From assembly GCF_019737615.1 (NCBI RefSeq), contig NZ_JAHKKS010000008.1:1-64000 (forward strand): 64,000 bases of DNA, given 5' to 3'. Every line of letters starts with the position of its first letter. The first letter of the stretch is position 1. This document shows, piece by piece, positions 54,801-63,510 of the stretch. A model generated the notes under the pieces. The model was not told where the DNA came from. It did not search any database and saw only the letters and a program-made list of their open reading frames with translations. The stretch is from Sphingobium xanthum. GTDB lineage: Bacteria; Pseudomonadota; Alphaproteobacteria; Sphingomonadales; Sphingomonadaceae. The translations under genes and the position numbers were made by a program.

Positions 54801-55230
54801 CAGCATCGCCTTGCCCGATGTGAAGGCCGGTGCGCAGGTCCGCGTCGGCGGCGTGGTGCTGGTCCGCCAGCGGCCCGGCAAGGGCAATGCCATCTTCATC
54901 ACGCTGGAGGACGAGGACGCCATCGTGAACATCCTGCTCTGGGCGCGCAATTTCGAGCGCTACCGGCGGGACGTCATGGCCGCGCGGCTGATGATCGTGG
55001 AGGGAGAGTTGCAGCGCAGCCGCGAGGGTGTCGTCCACATCATGGCGAGCCGCATTCACGATCGCACGGAGCTGCTCGGCCGCCTTTCGGACATAGACGA
55101 ACCCAGGCCCGTTCTCTCTCGCGCCGACGTCTTCCTGCACCCGGCCAATCCGCGCCATGACGCCGCGCCGCGCACATCCTCGCATCCGCGCAATGTCCGG
55201 CTACTGCCCAAGTCGCGCGACTTTCACTGA
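51805..55230 (+). CDS. dnaE2: Error-prone DNA polymerase DnaE2, with repeat-derived insert
   Basis: DnaE2 is the polymerase of the SOS mutasome. The ATG at 51805 gives 1,141 residues: PHP domain (YIELACTTAYSFLHGASHP, GIADRN), palm with CQGRGSAANSIVCF and the catalytic acidic motif PPDIDVDFEHERREEV, then the C-terminal OB fold (GVVLVRQRPGKGNAIFITLE). Residues about 817-857, from ISSPSSSGEGEGVG to PPLKRSGF, are encoded by an inserted palindromic repeat between SSDWDNKLE and HLALRLGFRQ. The frame is intact, so the polymerase could remain active if the insert forms a surface loop. Confidence 0.94.
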   Translation: MNENGDLPPPPPAYIELACTTAYSFLHGASHPGEMVRQAIALGHNGIGIADRNTVSGVVRAKIAIKRMQEEGLPVPPDFQLVTGARLVFSDGTSDIIAYPETRHGWGRLTRLLSTGNRRAQKGSCDLHLSDLLEHIDDLLLIALPGATLDLLQCLRKAARGRIWLGAVMNRTGRDARQLAQAQALARQAKVPLIALNDALYATAEDRPLQDVMTAIRLHTTVQKAGRSLLAHAERHLKAPAEMRRLFAASPDAIEQTQTFLSRIGFRLEHLRYEYPHEPVPPGWDAQDWLEHIVMEAAHERYGAVLPDKVQRLIDKEFALIRQCNYPHYFLTVHDIVRYARQCDPPILCQGRGSAANSIVCFLLGVTSVDPAQHKLLFSRFLSAERGEPPDIDVDFEHERREEVIQYMYRRYGRHRAGIAATVIHFRARSAVREIGKALGISEDITSRMASTVWGSYASHYERQRVVESGFDPDSPEIARLNELVQRILELPRHLSQHVGGFVLTQGRLDEMVPIHNAAMDDRTFIEWDKDDIDALGLMKVDVLALGMLTCIAKSFDMMRHHGLGDHSLETDLAADDPAIYDMLCKGDSIGVFQVESRAQINMLPHLKPRNLYDLVVQVAIVRPGPIEGDMVHPYLRRRNGVEKVDYPSPKPPHDPNELREVLGKTFGVPLFQEQAMQLAITAAAFTDEEANGLRRAMATFRNLGTIDRFRDKMIGGMVARGYRQDFAERCFRQIEGFGSYGFPESHAQSFARLVYVSAWIKCHHPVVFCCALLNSQPMGFYAPAQLVRDAIEHGVTVRPVDVNSSDWDNKLEPISSPSSSGEGEGVGTMRQHRPDRDHPHRPSTTPTPPLKRSGFPVSSAHLALRLGFRQIGGFKEAWGHAIERARAVGGPFTTVEQLARRAGLPARALHLLADADAMRSLGQDRREALWEVRRTPTDELPLFAAARARELGEEPTIDLKSMTLGEHVAADYQTHRLSLKAHPMRVLRPYFAAENVTPSIALPDVKAGAQVRVGGVVLVRQRPGKGNAIFITLEDEDAIVNILLWARNFERYRRDVMAARLMIVEGELQRSREGVVHIMASRIHDRTELLGRLSDIDEPRPVLSRADVFLHPANPRHDAAPRTSSHPRNVRLLPKSRDFH
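54253..54370. repeat. CCCCTCCTCT palindromic element inserted in frame inside dnaE2
   Basis: It has the same plan as the copy at 42449-42564: AGCCCCTCCTCTTCAGGGGA at the left, a GATGCGCCAGCATCGC core, then CACCCCAACCCCTCCTCTGA and GAGGAGTGGCT at the right. Length is 118 bases against 116. It adds about 40 residues to DnaE2 without a stop or frameshift. Confidence 0.87.
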
Positions 55231-55311
55231 CGGCGCCGGCGCCCGAAAGCACAAGCACGCCGCACCCGCGGGGCACTGCGCGCTAGCCGAACTTGAACTG
55301 TGCCGGGACGA

Positions 55312-56760
55312 TCAGCCGAAAGCGACGGCCAGCTTGCGGCGACGCATCGAAGCGCCGACCAGCGCAAAGCCGCCGATCATCATCGCCCAGGTCGCCGGTT
55401 CGGGCACGCCGGGGGCGCCTGCAAGCTCATAGCCATGCGTGTGCGACGGCAGCTCGTTCAGCGATAAGGTCGTGTAGGACGAGCCGATCTTGTCGCCCAC
55501 GTTGAAGGTGCCCAACTGGTTGAACCCCGACCCCAGGATCGTGCGGCCGCGCAGATCGGGCAGGGCGAAGGTCGTCTGGCCGTTGCCGCCGTACATCGTG
55601 CCGAGGATCGAGAACAAGGCCTGGTTCTGCGCGATCGAGAGCAGCTGGCCTTGCGCCAGCGCCCAGCCCTTGGGTGCGAAGCCGCCGGCAAAGGCGACGA
55701 TCTCGCCCATATAGGGCACGTCATCCGGCACGGCGCCACTCCCGTCGCGCGGTGGGAAAACGCCCTGCAGCGCGATGATATAGTTGAGGCCGAGGCTCGG
55801 CTCATGCTGGTCGAAGGGCTGGTTGCCGCCCGTAATGTCCGTGGTCCCGCCGGTCGGCAGGCCATGATCGTGCGACGGCATCTGGCTCTGCGTCAGCGTC
55901 ACTTCCGGCCTGCCCAGCACTTCGCCCAGATCGACCATTTCGAGGCCCGGGCCCTGGCCGGTACCCACGATCGTGCGACCGCGCAGATCGGGCAGGGCGA
56001 AGGTCGTCTGGCCGTCGCCGCCATAGGTCGTGCCGATGACCTGGAACAGCGTGTCGTAAGTGGCAATGTCCAGAAGCCTGCCGTCCGCGAACAGCCAGCC
56101 GCCCGGCTCGAAATTGCCGGCGAAGACGCCGATCTCGCCGATCAGCGTGTGGCCGCCGCCGCTATCTTGCGAGGGAAAGAGGCCGTCCGCCGCGATCATA
56201 TAGTTGAGCGCCAGAGAGGGTTGGTAATTGTCGAACTGTTGATTGCCACCGGTCGGCGACGTCGGCATCCCCGGTGCATAGTCATGATCGTGCGCCGGCA
56301 TTTGCGTTTCGGTCAGTGTAACGGTCGCCGAGCCGGCCGTCTGGCCGAGCGAGAAATGCTCCAGGCCCGGCCCTTGCCCTGCCCCGATGACCGACTGGCC
56401 GATCAGGTTGGGCAGCGCGAAGGTCACCTTGCCGTCGCCGCCATAGGTCGTGCCCAGGATCGAGAAGAGCGCCGTGTTCTGCGAGATAGGCAGCAGCTGG
56501 CCCAGCGCCGGCGGGGTACCGAACGGCCCGAAATTGCCGGCGAATGTGTGCATCATGCCGATGAAGCCGTTGGACGTGCCGCCGCCGCCGCGCGGCGGGA
56601 AGATGCCCTGAATGCCGATCGACTGGGTCAGCACCAGCGAGGGCTGATAGTTGCTGAACGGCTGGCCGCCGCCGGCCGGGTCGGTCACATAAGCGGTCGC
56701 ACCCGCATTGCTGGCGGTCATCGCAAGCGCCGATGCGGCGCAGAGGGCCAGAAGTTTCAT
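55312..56760 (-). CDS. Triple tail-collar protein with PEPxxWA sorting signal
   Basis: The ATG at 56758-56760 (MKLLALCAASALAMTASNAG) starts a signal peptide; 482 residues. The mature protein is three tandem copies of a phage-tail-collar/microcystin-dependent-protein domain. Each has a YQPSLxLxYxI-like start, GxxGxFAGNF, a LFSILGTTYGGDG-like segment, FALPDLRGRTIxGxGQGPGL and an HDH or HTH end. The C-terminus (VPEPATWAMMIGGFALVGAS then RRRK) is the PEPxxWA exosortase-type sorting signal. It is probably a surface or secreted protein; its role is unknown. Confidence 0.85.
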   Translation of the reverse strand: MKLLALCAASALAMTASNAGATAYVTDPAGGGQPFSNYQPSLVLTQSIGIQGIFPPRGGGGTSNGFIGMMHTFAGNFGPFGTPPALGQLLPISQNTALFSILGTTYGGDGKVTFALPNLIGQSVIGAGQGPGLEHFSLGQTAGSATVTLTETQMPAHDHDYAPGMPTSPTGGNQQFDNYQPSLALNYMIAADGLFPSQDSGGGHTLIGEIGVFAGNFEPGGWLFADGRLLDIATYDTLFQVIGTTYGGDGQTTFALPDLRGRTIVGTGQGPGLEMVDLGEVLGRPEVTLTQSQMPSHDHGLPTGGTTDITGGNQPFDQHEPSLGLNYIIALQGVFPPRDGSGAVPDDVPYMGEIVAFAGGFAPKGWALAQGQLLSIAQNQALFSILGTMYGGNGQTTFALPDLRGRTILGSGFNQLGTFNVGDKIGSSYTTLSLNELPSHTHGYELAGAPGVPEPATWAMMIGGFALVGASMRRRKLAVAFG

Positions 56761-57114
56761 GACATCATCCCCCAGAACATCGTCACACGCTGCCGGAAAA
56801 TCCCACATCCCCCGGCCAGGACGACAACTCTTTACATCATGGATGCGTCGAATCAGAGTAAATTAATGGTTAAAGCGAGACGTTGGACGCTTTGACCCAA
56901 ATTGGGGCAAGCATCGTTCGGCTGTTTCGGCAAGACTGGACAAGTTCTGTCGAGATGGCGAGGACGCAAAGCTGGCGGTCGTGAAATCAAAAGGTTAAGG
57001 CATGGGCGCCTGCAATTGATCCGCCAGGGTACATGCGGGTGAGCGAGAGGATGAACATGAACGGCATGCGCGCTCGGATCGCCCGCGATCCTTGGGACGG
57101 GATCCGATAGCAAG
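56761..57114. other. Divergent intergenic region, nothing recognised
   Basis: These 354 bases lie between the tail-collar gene and lldD and must contain both promoters. The segment near 57072-57107 can form a hairpin (CGGATCGCCC/GGGACGGGATCCG, imperfect) just before the lldD start. No supported frame or known RNA was seen. Confidence 0.35.
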
Positions 57115-58278
57115 ATGGTCTGGCCGCACAGCTTCACGGATCTGCGCCGCGCCGCCCATCGCCGGCTGCCGCGCTTCCTGTTCGATTATGTCGATGGCGG
57201 CAGTTTCGCCGAGTTGGCGATCGCCCGCAATGTCGCCGCCGTGCGCGCCGTGACGCTGCGCCAGCGCGTGCTGAACGACGTCGCCCAGTCGGACCTCTCG
57301 ACCACGCTCTTCGGCCAGAAGCTCGCCATGCCGCTGATGCTCGCCCCGGTCGGCATGGGCGGGATGCTGCGCCGGCGCGGCGAGATTCAGGCGATTCGCG
57401 GCGCACATGCCAATGGCGTGCCGATGGTGCTCTCGACCGTCACGCTCTGCTCGGTCGACGAGATCGCGGCGGCGACGCAGATCCCCTTCTGGTTCCAGCT
57501 CTATGTCGCCAAGGATCGCGGCTTCGTCATGGACCTGCTGGCCAAGATCAAATCGCTCGGCTGCTCTACCCTGTTCATGACGGTCGATCTGCCCGTGCCC
57601 GGCCCGCGCTGGCGCGATCAGCGCTCCGGCCTTTCCGGCCCGCCCGGCGCGCTCGGCCAGTGGCGGCGCTGGACCGAAATCCTGTCGCACCCGCGCTGGA
57701 GCTGGGATGTCGGTCTGCTCGGCCGGCCGCATACGCTCGGCAATCTGGTGCCGATCATGAACGGCAATCTGCGCATGGCGGATTTTCTGCGCTGGAGCGG
57801 GCAGAATTTCGATCCCTCGGTAAGCTGGAAGGATCTCGAGTTCATCCGCAATCACTGGGATGGCAATCTGGTGCTGAAAGGCATCATGGACCCGGAGGAC
57901 GCCCAGCGCGTCGCGGATATCGGCGCGGACGGACTCGTCGTCTCCAATCATGGCGGGCGCCAGCTCGACGGCACGGTCGGCACGGCCGAGGCGCTGCCGG
58001 CCATTGCCGCCGCGGTCGGCGATCGGCTGACCGTCCTTGCCGATGGTGGCGTACGCAACGGGCTCGACGTGCTGCGCATGCTCGCGCTTGGCGCCAGAGG
58101 TGTTATGATCGGCCGACCCTGGGCTTTCGCATTGGCGGCGGGCGGCGAGGAGGCCGTCTCGCACATGCTGGCGCAATATGCACTGGAGTTGCGCGCCGGC
58201 CTCGCGCTCACCGGCTGCGACAGCATCGCCGATGTCGGACCGCACATCCTGGCTGGCAAGCCCGCCTGGGATTTTTAG
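57115..58278 (+). CDS. lldD: FMN-dependent L-lactate dehydrogenase (alpha-hydroxy-acid oxidase family)
   Basis: The 387-residue protein oxidises L-lactate, or a related 2-hydroxy acid, at the membrane. Features: FLFDYVDGGSFAE near the start, LAPVGMGGMLRRRGEI, FWFQLYVAKDRGF, the long membrane-binding insert (residues about 180-230) and the catalytic His in VVSNHGGRQLDG, followed by LADGGVRNGLDVL. No lactate regulator or permease is adjacent. Confidence 0.9.
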   Translation: MVWPHSFTDLRRAAHRRLPRFLFDYVDGGSFAELAIARNVAAVRAVTLRQRVLNDVAQSDLSTTLFGQKLAMPLMLAPVGMGGMLRRRGEIQAIRGAHANGVPMVLSTVTLCSVDEIAAATQIPFWFQLYVAKDRGFVMDLLAKIKSLGCSTLFMTVDLPVPGPRWRDQRSGLSGPPGALGQWRRWTEILSHPRWSWDVGLLGRPHTLGNLVPIMNGNLRMADFLRWSGQNFDPSVSWKDLEFIRNHWDGNLVLKGIMDPEDAQRVADIGADGLVVSNHGGRQLDGTVGTAEALPAIAAAVGDRLTVLADGGVRNGLDVLRMLALGARGVMIGRPWAFALAAGGEEAVSHMLAQYALELRAGLALTGCDSIADVGPHILAGKPAWDF

Positions 58279-58334
58279 GCGTCCCCGTCACCCCGGGCTT
58301 GACCCGGGGTCCCGCTGCCTTCGCCGCGCTTGCC

Positions 58335-58709
58335 CTACCAGTGCGCGCGGCGATTGAGTTCGTGGCCGAAGGCGAGTAGCAGCACGCCGAGGATCGTGTA
58401 GGCCGTCTCGCCCGACCAGCCATGCGGCAGGCTGAGCGCACCGGCCATGATGCCGAGGCCGAGCGCGCCGATCGCCACCGGGATCAGCATGCCATGTTCG
58501 CGAGCGCCCTGGCCGAGTGCGATCGCGCCAAGGACCATGGCGATAACGAGGCCGGCCTCGTGAATGATCGGTGCTTCGAGCAGGCCGGCGACCGAGGACA
58601 GCAGGCCGAAAGCGACCGCCGTCGCAAGGCAATGCACCGCGCACAGGCCGGACAGGCCGATGGCGAGTCCATCGAGGCGCGCAAAGCGGGGGGCGGCAAG
58701 AGTCGGCAT
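58335..58709 (-). CDS. MerC-domain membrane protein
   Basis: The ATG at 58707-58709 (MPTLAAPRFARLDGLAIG) gives 124 residues with four hydrophobic segments. The MerC-like region GLSGLCAVHCLATAV has a Cys pair and His in the first helix, and LPHGWSGE precedes the last helix. MerC proteins move mercuric or other soft metal ions; in many alphaproteobacteria they occur without a mer operon and may handle zinc. No merA or merR is present here. Confidence 0.8.
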   Translation of the reverse strand: MPTLAAPRFARLDGLAIGLSGLCAVHCLATAVAFGLLSSVAGLLEAPIIHEAGLVIAMVLGAIALGQGAREHGMLIPVAIGALGLGIMAGALSLPHGWSGETAYTILGVLLLAFGHELNRRAHW

Positions 58710-58739
58710 GAGGAGAGTGTCTCTACTCCCGGGAAGATG

Positions 58740-58763
58740 AAGATACAACATAACATTTGGGAT
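58740..58763 (-). promoter_or_regulatory. Candidate Zur-type operator upstream of the MerC-like gene
   Basis: On the minus strand AAATGTTATGTTGTATCTTC lies 35-55 bases before the start. The first half, AAATGTTAT, matches the proteobacterial Zur half-site, while the second half matches poorly. It is a candidate only. Confidence 0.35.
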
Positions 58764-58881
58764 CGCTGCCGGCCGGTTCAAGCCATAGTGCCGCCCGGCG
58801 CGATTTTTCCCTTGTGAACGTTGGCGTCGGGCCGGTCGCATCCGCCTTGCGTCCTGCCCGTCATCGGCGCATGGGGCGGCG

Positions 58882-59937
58882 ATGGCCGATCTTGCCCAGA
58901 CCCGTTTCTCAGGCTCCGCGATAACCGGCTCGACTGCGCGCCCGGCTGCGCTCGCGCGCTGGCTGTTCGTCATTGCCGGCCTTATCCTCTTCATGGTCGC
59001 CGTCGGGGGCGTGACCCGGCTCACCGAATCGGGCCTGTCGATCACCGAGTGGAAGCCCGTGACCGGAACCCTGCCACCGCTGACGCAGGCCGACTGGGAA
59101 GCCGAGTTCGCTGCCTACAAGCAAAGCTCGCAATATGTGCTGATGAACCAGGGCATGACGCTCGCGGCCTTCAAGCAGATCTATTTCTGGGAATATGTCC
59201 ATCGCCTGCTCGGCCGCCTGATCGGCCTTGCCTATGCGGTGCCTCTGGCGTGGTTCGCGTTGCGCCGGGCAATCCCCAGGGGCTTCGGTCTGCGCCTGAC
59301 CGGCCTGCTATTGCTGGGCGGCGCGCAGGGCGGGGTCGGTTGGCTGATGGTGCGCAGTGGTCTCACCGATCGTACCAATGTCGAGCCGGCGATGCTCGCC
59401 GCGCATCTCGGCATGGCGCTCATCCTGCTCGCGGCGGTGGTCTGGACAGCGTGCGATTTCGCCCGACTCGCGCGCGTACCCGGCTCGGCGAAGGCGCGGC
59501 TTGGCCTGCTCGCGGCCATCGCACCGACATTGCTGTTCCTCCAGATCCTGCTCGGCGCCCTCACCGCGGGCCTGCGTGCGGGCTATGTCGCGAACACCTG
59601 GCCGCTGATGAACGATCACCTGGTGCCCGAGGGTATTGCGTGGTGGGGCTCGCTCTGGATGACGCTGACCAGCGATCCCTTCCTTGTCCATTTCCTGCAT
59701 CGCTGGTGGGCCTGGGTTGCCGCCATCGCGCTCGTCTGGATGGCGGGGCGCGTCAATCGCGTCGGTGACCGGCGGCTCGCCCATGCGCTGCTCGGTGTCA
59801 CCGTCGGCCAGATTCTGCTCGGCATCCTGACCGTCGTTACCGGCGTCAACATCGCGCTTGCGGTTGCGCACCAGCTCGTCGGTGCCCTGCTGCTCGGTGT
59901 CGCGGTCATGGCAACGCATCGTCTCGGGGTACGATGA
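58882..59937 (+). CDS. ctaA: Heme A synthase (COX15/CtaA type 2)
   Basis: Converts heme O to heme A for cytochrome oxidase. The 351-residue protein has eight membrane helices and the family motifs GGVTRLTESGLSITEWKPVTG (in parts), YFWEYVHRLLGRLIG with a heme His, HLGMAL, and HFLHRWWAW. Start ATG at 58882. Its stop overlaps the cutA start by four bases. Confidence 0.94.
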   Translation: MADLAQTRFSGSAITGSTARPAALARWLFVIAGLILFMVAVGGVTRLTESGLSITEWKPVTGTLPPLTQADWEAEFAAYKQSSQYVLMNQGMTLAAFKQIYFWEYVHRLLGRLIGLAYAVPLAWFALRRAIPRGFGLRLTGLLLLGGAQGGVGWLMVRSGLTDRTNVEPAMLAAHLGMALILLAAVVWTACDFARLARVPGSAKARLGLLAAIAPTLLFLQILLGALTAGLRAGYVANTWPLMNDHLVPEGIAWWGSLWMTLTSDPFLVHFLHRWWAWVAAIALVWMAGRVNRVGDRRLAHALLGVTVGQILLGILTVVTGVNIALAVAHQLVGALLLGVAVMATHRLGVR

Positions 59938-60251
59938 GCGAGATTGTCCTGGTCTATACCCTGTTCGGCGATCGCGACGCGGCGGAGGCCGTCGCGCGTG
60001 CGATGGTCGAGCGTCGCCTTGCCGCCTGCGCCAATCTGCTGGGCGACGGCACCTCCATATATCCCTGGGAGGGCCGCATCGATCGGGCCGGCGAAGTGCC
60101 CGTGCTCTTCAAGACGGTGCCCGCGCGGCGCGACGCGCTGATGGCCGCGATCGGCGCGATGCATAATTATGACCTGCCCGCGATCCTGAGCTGGCCCGCC
60201 GTAACGACGCCGGCTTATGCGGCCTGGGTGGCCGGAGAGACGGACAGCTGA
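59934..60251 (+). CDS. cutA: CutA-like divalent-cation tolerance protein
   Basis: 105 residues, beginning MSEIVLVYTLFGDRDAAEAV, with AACANLLGDGTSIYPWEGRI and VLFKTV. CutA proteins form stable trimers; the copper-tolerance role is uncertain. It overlaps ctaA (ATGA) and its TGA overlaps the ATG of the next gene. Confidence 0.92.
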   Translation: MSEIVLVYTLFGDRDAAEAVARAMVERRLAACANLLGDGTSIYPWEGRIDRAGEVPVLFKTVPARRDALMAAIGAMHNYDLPAILSWPAVTTPAYAAWVAGETDS

Positions 60252-60994
60252 TGCGTCTTGCCCTGCATCATGCCGCGTTGCTGCCGGCGCTGCTGCTCCT
60301 GCCCCAGACGCTGCGTGCCGAGACGCGCACCTTGCCTTGTCGTCTGCCCGCCGATGCGCGTCTGCTCTTCACCTTCGAGCAGCATGGCTGGGGCAATGAC
60401 GGTATGCCCTGGCATCTGGGGCTGACGCGGCGGCTGCATGTGAAGCGGCAGGATCTGGGCTTTGTGCTCGTCATCGATCCGGCCCGGGCGATCGGCAAGG
60501 TCGATGATGCGCTCGAGCGCCGCATGGCCGCGGTTTATGATCCGAACGACCAGCGCGTCATGACGGTCCGGCTCGATGCGACCGGTCGCCTTCTCGCCAT
60601 AGACGATCTGGCGACGCATTGGCAGGCGCATCTGGCGCGGTTCCAGCGGCTGGTTCAGTCGCTTGCGGCCGATGGCGCGGCGACACAGCGGGCGCAGGCC
60701 GCCTTCGCGAGCCTCTCCCGCGCGGATGACGCGACCAAGCTGCGGTTGCTTGCGAGTGATGTCGTGGGTCCCTGGCTGCGCCTGTGCGGACAGTCGGCGG
60801 TGCTGGAGCCGGCTGCGGACGGCACGCTCAAGACGACGGAAGCGACCGACAGCGCCGTATTGCGCGACTCCGCGCAGTATCGCGTTGATGGCGCGAGCGG
60901 TCTCATGCGCAGCATCGAGCGCAGCGTCACGCCCACGGCCCAGCCCGAGCGACCGCAGCGAACCATCTGGCGGTTCGACCCGATCCCGCAATAG
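60251..60994 (+). CDS. Hypothetical exported protein
   Basis: 247 residues with a signal peptide (LALHHAALLPALLLLPQTLR, cleaved after RAE). The mature part has two cysteines (LPCRL, RLCGQ) and a mixed alpha/beta pattern; the last segment RTIWRFDPIPQ is distinctive, but I know no named family. It is translationally coupled to cutA by a TGATG overlap, so it belongs to the ctaA-cutA operon. Confidence 0.7.
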   Translation: MRLALHHAALLPALLLLPQTLRAETRTLPCRLPADARLLFTFEQHGWGNDGMPWHLGLTRRLHVKRQDLGFVLVIDPARAIGKVDDALERRMAAVYDPNDQRVMTVRLDATGRLLAIDDLATHWQAHLARFQRLVQSLAADGAATQRAQAAFASLSRADDATKLRLLASDVVGPWLRLCGQSAVLEPAADGTLKTTEATDSAVLRDSAQYRVDGASGLMRSIERSVTPTAQPERPQRTIWRFDPIPQ

Positions 60995-61031
60995 GGTATC
61001 TGAATACCCGTCAGCAAAAGCCCGGTTTTGC

Positions 61032-61060
61032 TTGACTCTGGCGGGCGCAATCGTCATTAG
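61032..61060 (+). promoter_or_regulatory. Sigma-70 type promoter of rplM-rpsI
   Basis: TTGACT (61032-61037) is followed after 17 bases by CATTAG (61055-61060), about 70 bases upstream of the rplM start. The -35 hexamer differs from consensus at one position and the spacing is optimal. Confidence 0.6.
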
Positions 61061-61128
61061 CGCACCGTTGGCGGTGCCTCCAGCCTTATGGCTCGGCGCC
61101 GCTTTGTCATTTTCCGGAGGCAACAGCC

Positions 61129-61608
61129 ATGAAGGCGCTCATGAAGACCACCAAGCCGGCGACGCCGGCAACGGTCGAAAAGAAGTGGTTGCTGATCGAT
61201 GCGGACGGCCTTGTCGTCGGCCGCGTTGCGTCGATCATCGCCAATATCCTGCGCGGCAAGCACAAGCCGAGCTTCACCCCCCACGTTGATTGCGGTGATA
61301 ATGTCATCGTCATCAACGCCGAGAAGGTGAAGTTCACGGGCAACAAGCTGACCGATAAGCGCTATTACAAGCACACCGGCTATGCCGGCGGCATCAAGGA
61401 AACCAGCCCGCAGAAGGTGCTGGAAGGCCGCTTCCCCGAGCGCGTTCTCGAGAAGGCCGTGGAGCGAATGATCCCGCGCGGCCCGCTTGGCCGCCAGCAG
61501 ATGCGCAACCTGCGCGTCTTCGCCGGCACCGCGCATCCGCACGAAGCCCAGAACCCCGAAGTGCTCGACATTGCGTCGCGCAACCGCAAGAACAAGGTGG
61601 GTGCATAA
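61129..61608 (+). CDS. rplM: 50S ribosomal protein L13
   Basis: 159 residues with the L13 signatures [48 protein letters not shown] and [18 protein letters not shown]. The start ATG at 61129 follows CCGGAGGC; a second ATG four codons later is possible. The stop overlaps the rpsI start (TAATG). Confidence 0.97.
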   Translation: MKALMKTTKPATPATVEKKWLLIDADGLVVGRVASIIANILRGKHKPSFTPHVDCGDNVIVINAEKVKFTGNKLTDKRYYKHTGYAGGIKETSPQKVLEGRFPERVLEKAVERMIPRGPLGRQQMRNLRVFAGTAHPHEAQNPEVLDIASRNRKNKVGA

Positions 61609-62129
61609 TGTCCGATACCGTCAATTCGCTGTCCGATCTGCAGGACCTCACCCAGGGTGCCGCTCCCGCAGTCGCCGCGACGGCCGCTGCGCCTGAAGCG
61701 CCGGTCTCGACTGCCCCGCTGCGTCAGCAGGAGCTGGACAAGCAGGGCCGCGCCTATGCGACCGGTCGCCGCAAGGATGCCGTTGCGCGCGTCTGGGTGA
61801 AGCCCGGCACCGGCAAGATCACGGTCAATGGCCGCGATCAGGAAACCTATTTCGCGCGTCCGACGCTGCGTCTCGTCATCAACCAGCCCTTCTCCGTCAC
61901 GGCGCGTGAAGGTCAGTATGACGTGATCTGCACCGTCAAGGGCGGCGGTCTCTCGGGCCAGGCCGGCGCCGTCAAGCACGGCATCGCGCAGGCGCTGACC
62001 AAATATGAGCCGGCGCTGCGCAGCGCGGTCAAGGCCGAGGGCTTCCTGACCCGCGACAGCCGCACCGTCGAGCGCAAGAAGTACGGCCGGGCCAAGGCTC
62101 GCCGCAGCTTCCAGTTCTCGAAGCGCTGA
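61608..62129 (+). CDS. rpsI: 30S ribosomal protein S9
   Basis: 173 residues. The first 45 are an alanine-rich extension common in alphaproteobacteria; the S9 core runs from [18 protein letters not shown] to the C-terminal [17 protein letters not shown], whose tail reaches the ribosomal P site. Paired with rplM as usual. Confidence 0.97.
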   Translation: MSDTVNSLSDLQDLTQGAAPAVAATAAAPEAPVSTAPLRQQELDKQGRAYATGRRKDAVARVWVKPGTGKITVNGRDQETYFARPTLRLVINQPFSVTAREGQYDVICTVKGGGLSGQAGAVKHGIAQALTKYEPALRSAVKAEGFLTRDSRTVERKKYGRAKARRSFQFSKR

Positions 62130-62158
62130 TCTTTCGGCCTTCGCCGAGTACGAGAACG

Positions 62159-62189
62159 GGCCGTCCTTCGGGGCGGCCCTTTTTCTTTG
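62159..62189 (+). terminator. Rho-independent terminator of rplM-rpsI
   Basis: GGGCCG (62159-62164) pairs with CGGCCC (62175-62180) over a TCCTTCGGGG loop, followed directly by TTTTTCTTT. It lies 30 bases past the rpsI stop. Confidence 0.85.
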
Positions 62190-62199
62190 GGGTTCAATC

Positions 62200-63417
62200 T
62201 CACGCGGGGAATAGTTTCTCCGCTATGCGGCGTGACCAGAGCCGCGCCGGCTCCTCCACATGGCGATAAGTGACCCCGGCAGCCGCGATGACGAGCGCGA
62301 GCATTACCAAGGTCACGAGGTCACAGAGCAAGGGATTGCCCGCGAGCACGATGCGGCCGCTCTGCGTGACGGTGAGCGGCACCACGCCCTGCGCGGCGGC
62401 GATGAGATCGAGCAGCCGGTCCTGAATGAACTGGTGCACCATATAGATGGAGTAGCTGAGCGTCCCCAGCAGCAGCATGGGCGGGGTCAGCAGCAGGCGG
62501 CTGATATGCCCGCCCTGGGAGGCGAAGACCCAGATGAGCAGCGCGAAGGCCGGGTAGATGAGATGCGAGAAACTGCCGCCAAAGGCCCAGCAGGTGAACA
62601 GCATGAAGCCCAGCGCAGCCAGCTCGATCGCGGTCATGACAGCGGTGGACACCTTGCCGGCCGGGATCTGCCAGCCCATCCGCCGCACTTCATAGACGGC
62701 CAGCCCGATTCCGAAGCCGAGCGCGCATTTGAGCAACGACGTGACCTCCGTCGGCGGATGCAGGCCGAGCTTGCCGCCCAGGACCACCAGAACCGCGCCC
62801 GGCGCCATCAGGCAGATGGCTGCCGGCAGCAGGCGCCGTGTCGGCAGGAACACGAGCAGCAGCGCACAAGCGAGATAGGTCCAATATTCGACGCCGATCG
62901 ACCAGCTTGGCTTGTTCCAGCTGAGCTCCGCCGGCACTTCCTGGAGCAGTACGATGTTCCAGAACAGCCCGTCCGGCGCGGTCAGCCCGGTGAACGGCGC
63001 GCCTTCGCGAAAGGCGCCGAGGCCGAAGACCAGTCGGATGATCTCATAGATCAGGATCACGCCGAGCATGAAGGCATGCAGCGGATAGATGCGGCCCCAG
63101 CGCAGGAACATAAACTTAGGGATCGAATAGCCCTGCGCCAGCCGGTCGCCATAGGAGGCCCCAATCACGAAGCCGCTGAGGACGAAAAAGAAGGTGACCG
63201 CGAGGAAGCCGTTCTGCACGATCGCCAGCGGCCAGCTATGCCCGTCCGACGGGAGATGGAAGATCACGACCCAGCAGGCCGCGAGTCCGCGCAGGCTGTC
63301 CAGCGCTTCATAGCGTCCGGCGCGCGCCGCCGAAGCGGGCGCGGGCGAAACCGGTTGTGCAACCGCGCTCGTGGCCAAGCTCACGTCCTCCCTGCCTAGC
63401 CTGCCGGGATAATGCAC
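62200..63417 (-). CDS. Acyltransferase family 3 (OafA/YrhL type) membrane protein
   Basis: 405 residues with about ten membrane helices. Family signs are YEALDSLRGLAACWVVIFHL with the catalytic-region His, FFFVLSGFVIG and the RWGRIYPLH stretch. Such enzymes acetylate sugars of LPS, exopolysaccharide or antibiotics. There is no adjacent polysaccharide gene, so the acceptor is unknown. The first 35 residues are probably a flexible cytoplasmic tail. Confidence 0.88.
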   Translation of the reverse strand: MHYPGRLGREDVSLATSAVAQPVSPAPASAARAGRYEALDSLRGLAACWVVIFHLPSDGHSWPLAIVQNGFLAVTFFFVLSGFVIGASYGDRLAQGYSIPKFMFLRWGRIYPLHAFMLGVILIYEIIRLVFGLGAFREGAPFTGLTAPDGLFWNIVLLQEVPAELSWNKPSWSIGVEYWTYLACALLLVFLPTRRLLPAAICLMAPGAVLVVLGGKLGLHPPTEVTSLLKCALGFGIGLAVYEVRRMGWQIPAGKVSTAVMTAIELAALGFMLFTCWAFGGSFSHLIYPAFALLIWVFASQGGHISRLLLTPPMLLLGTLSYSIYMVHQFIQDRLLDLIAAAQGVVPLTVTQSGRIVLAGNPLLCDLVTLVMLALVIAAAGVTYRHVEEPARLWSRRIAEKLFPA

Positions 63418-63510
63418 GCCGCCGTCGCTGAACAGGGCATTAGGGACGTTTGTCGCAGCGCCGCATCCGTCCGGCCTTGACGCTCCGCCGCGCGACCATA
63501 ACTAGAAGCT

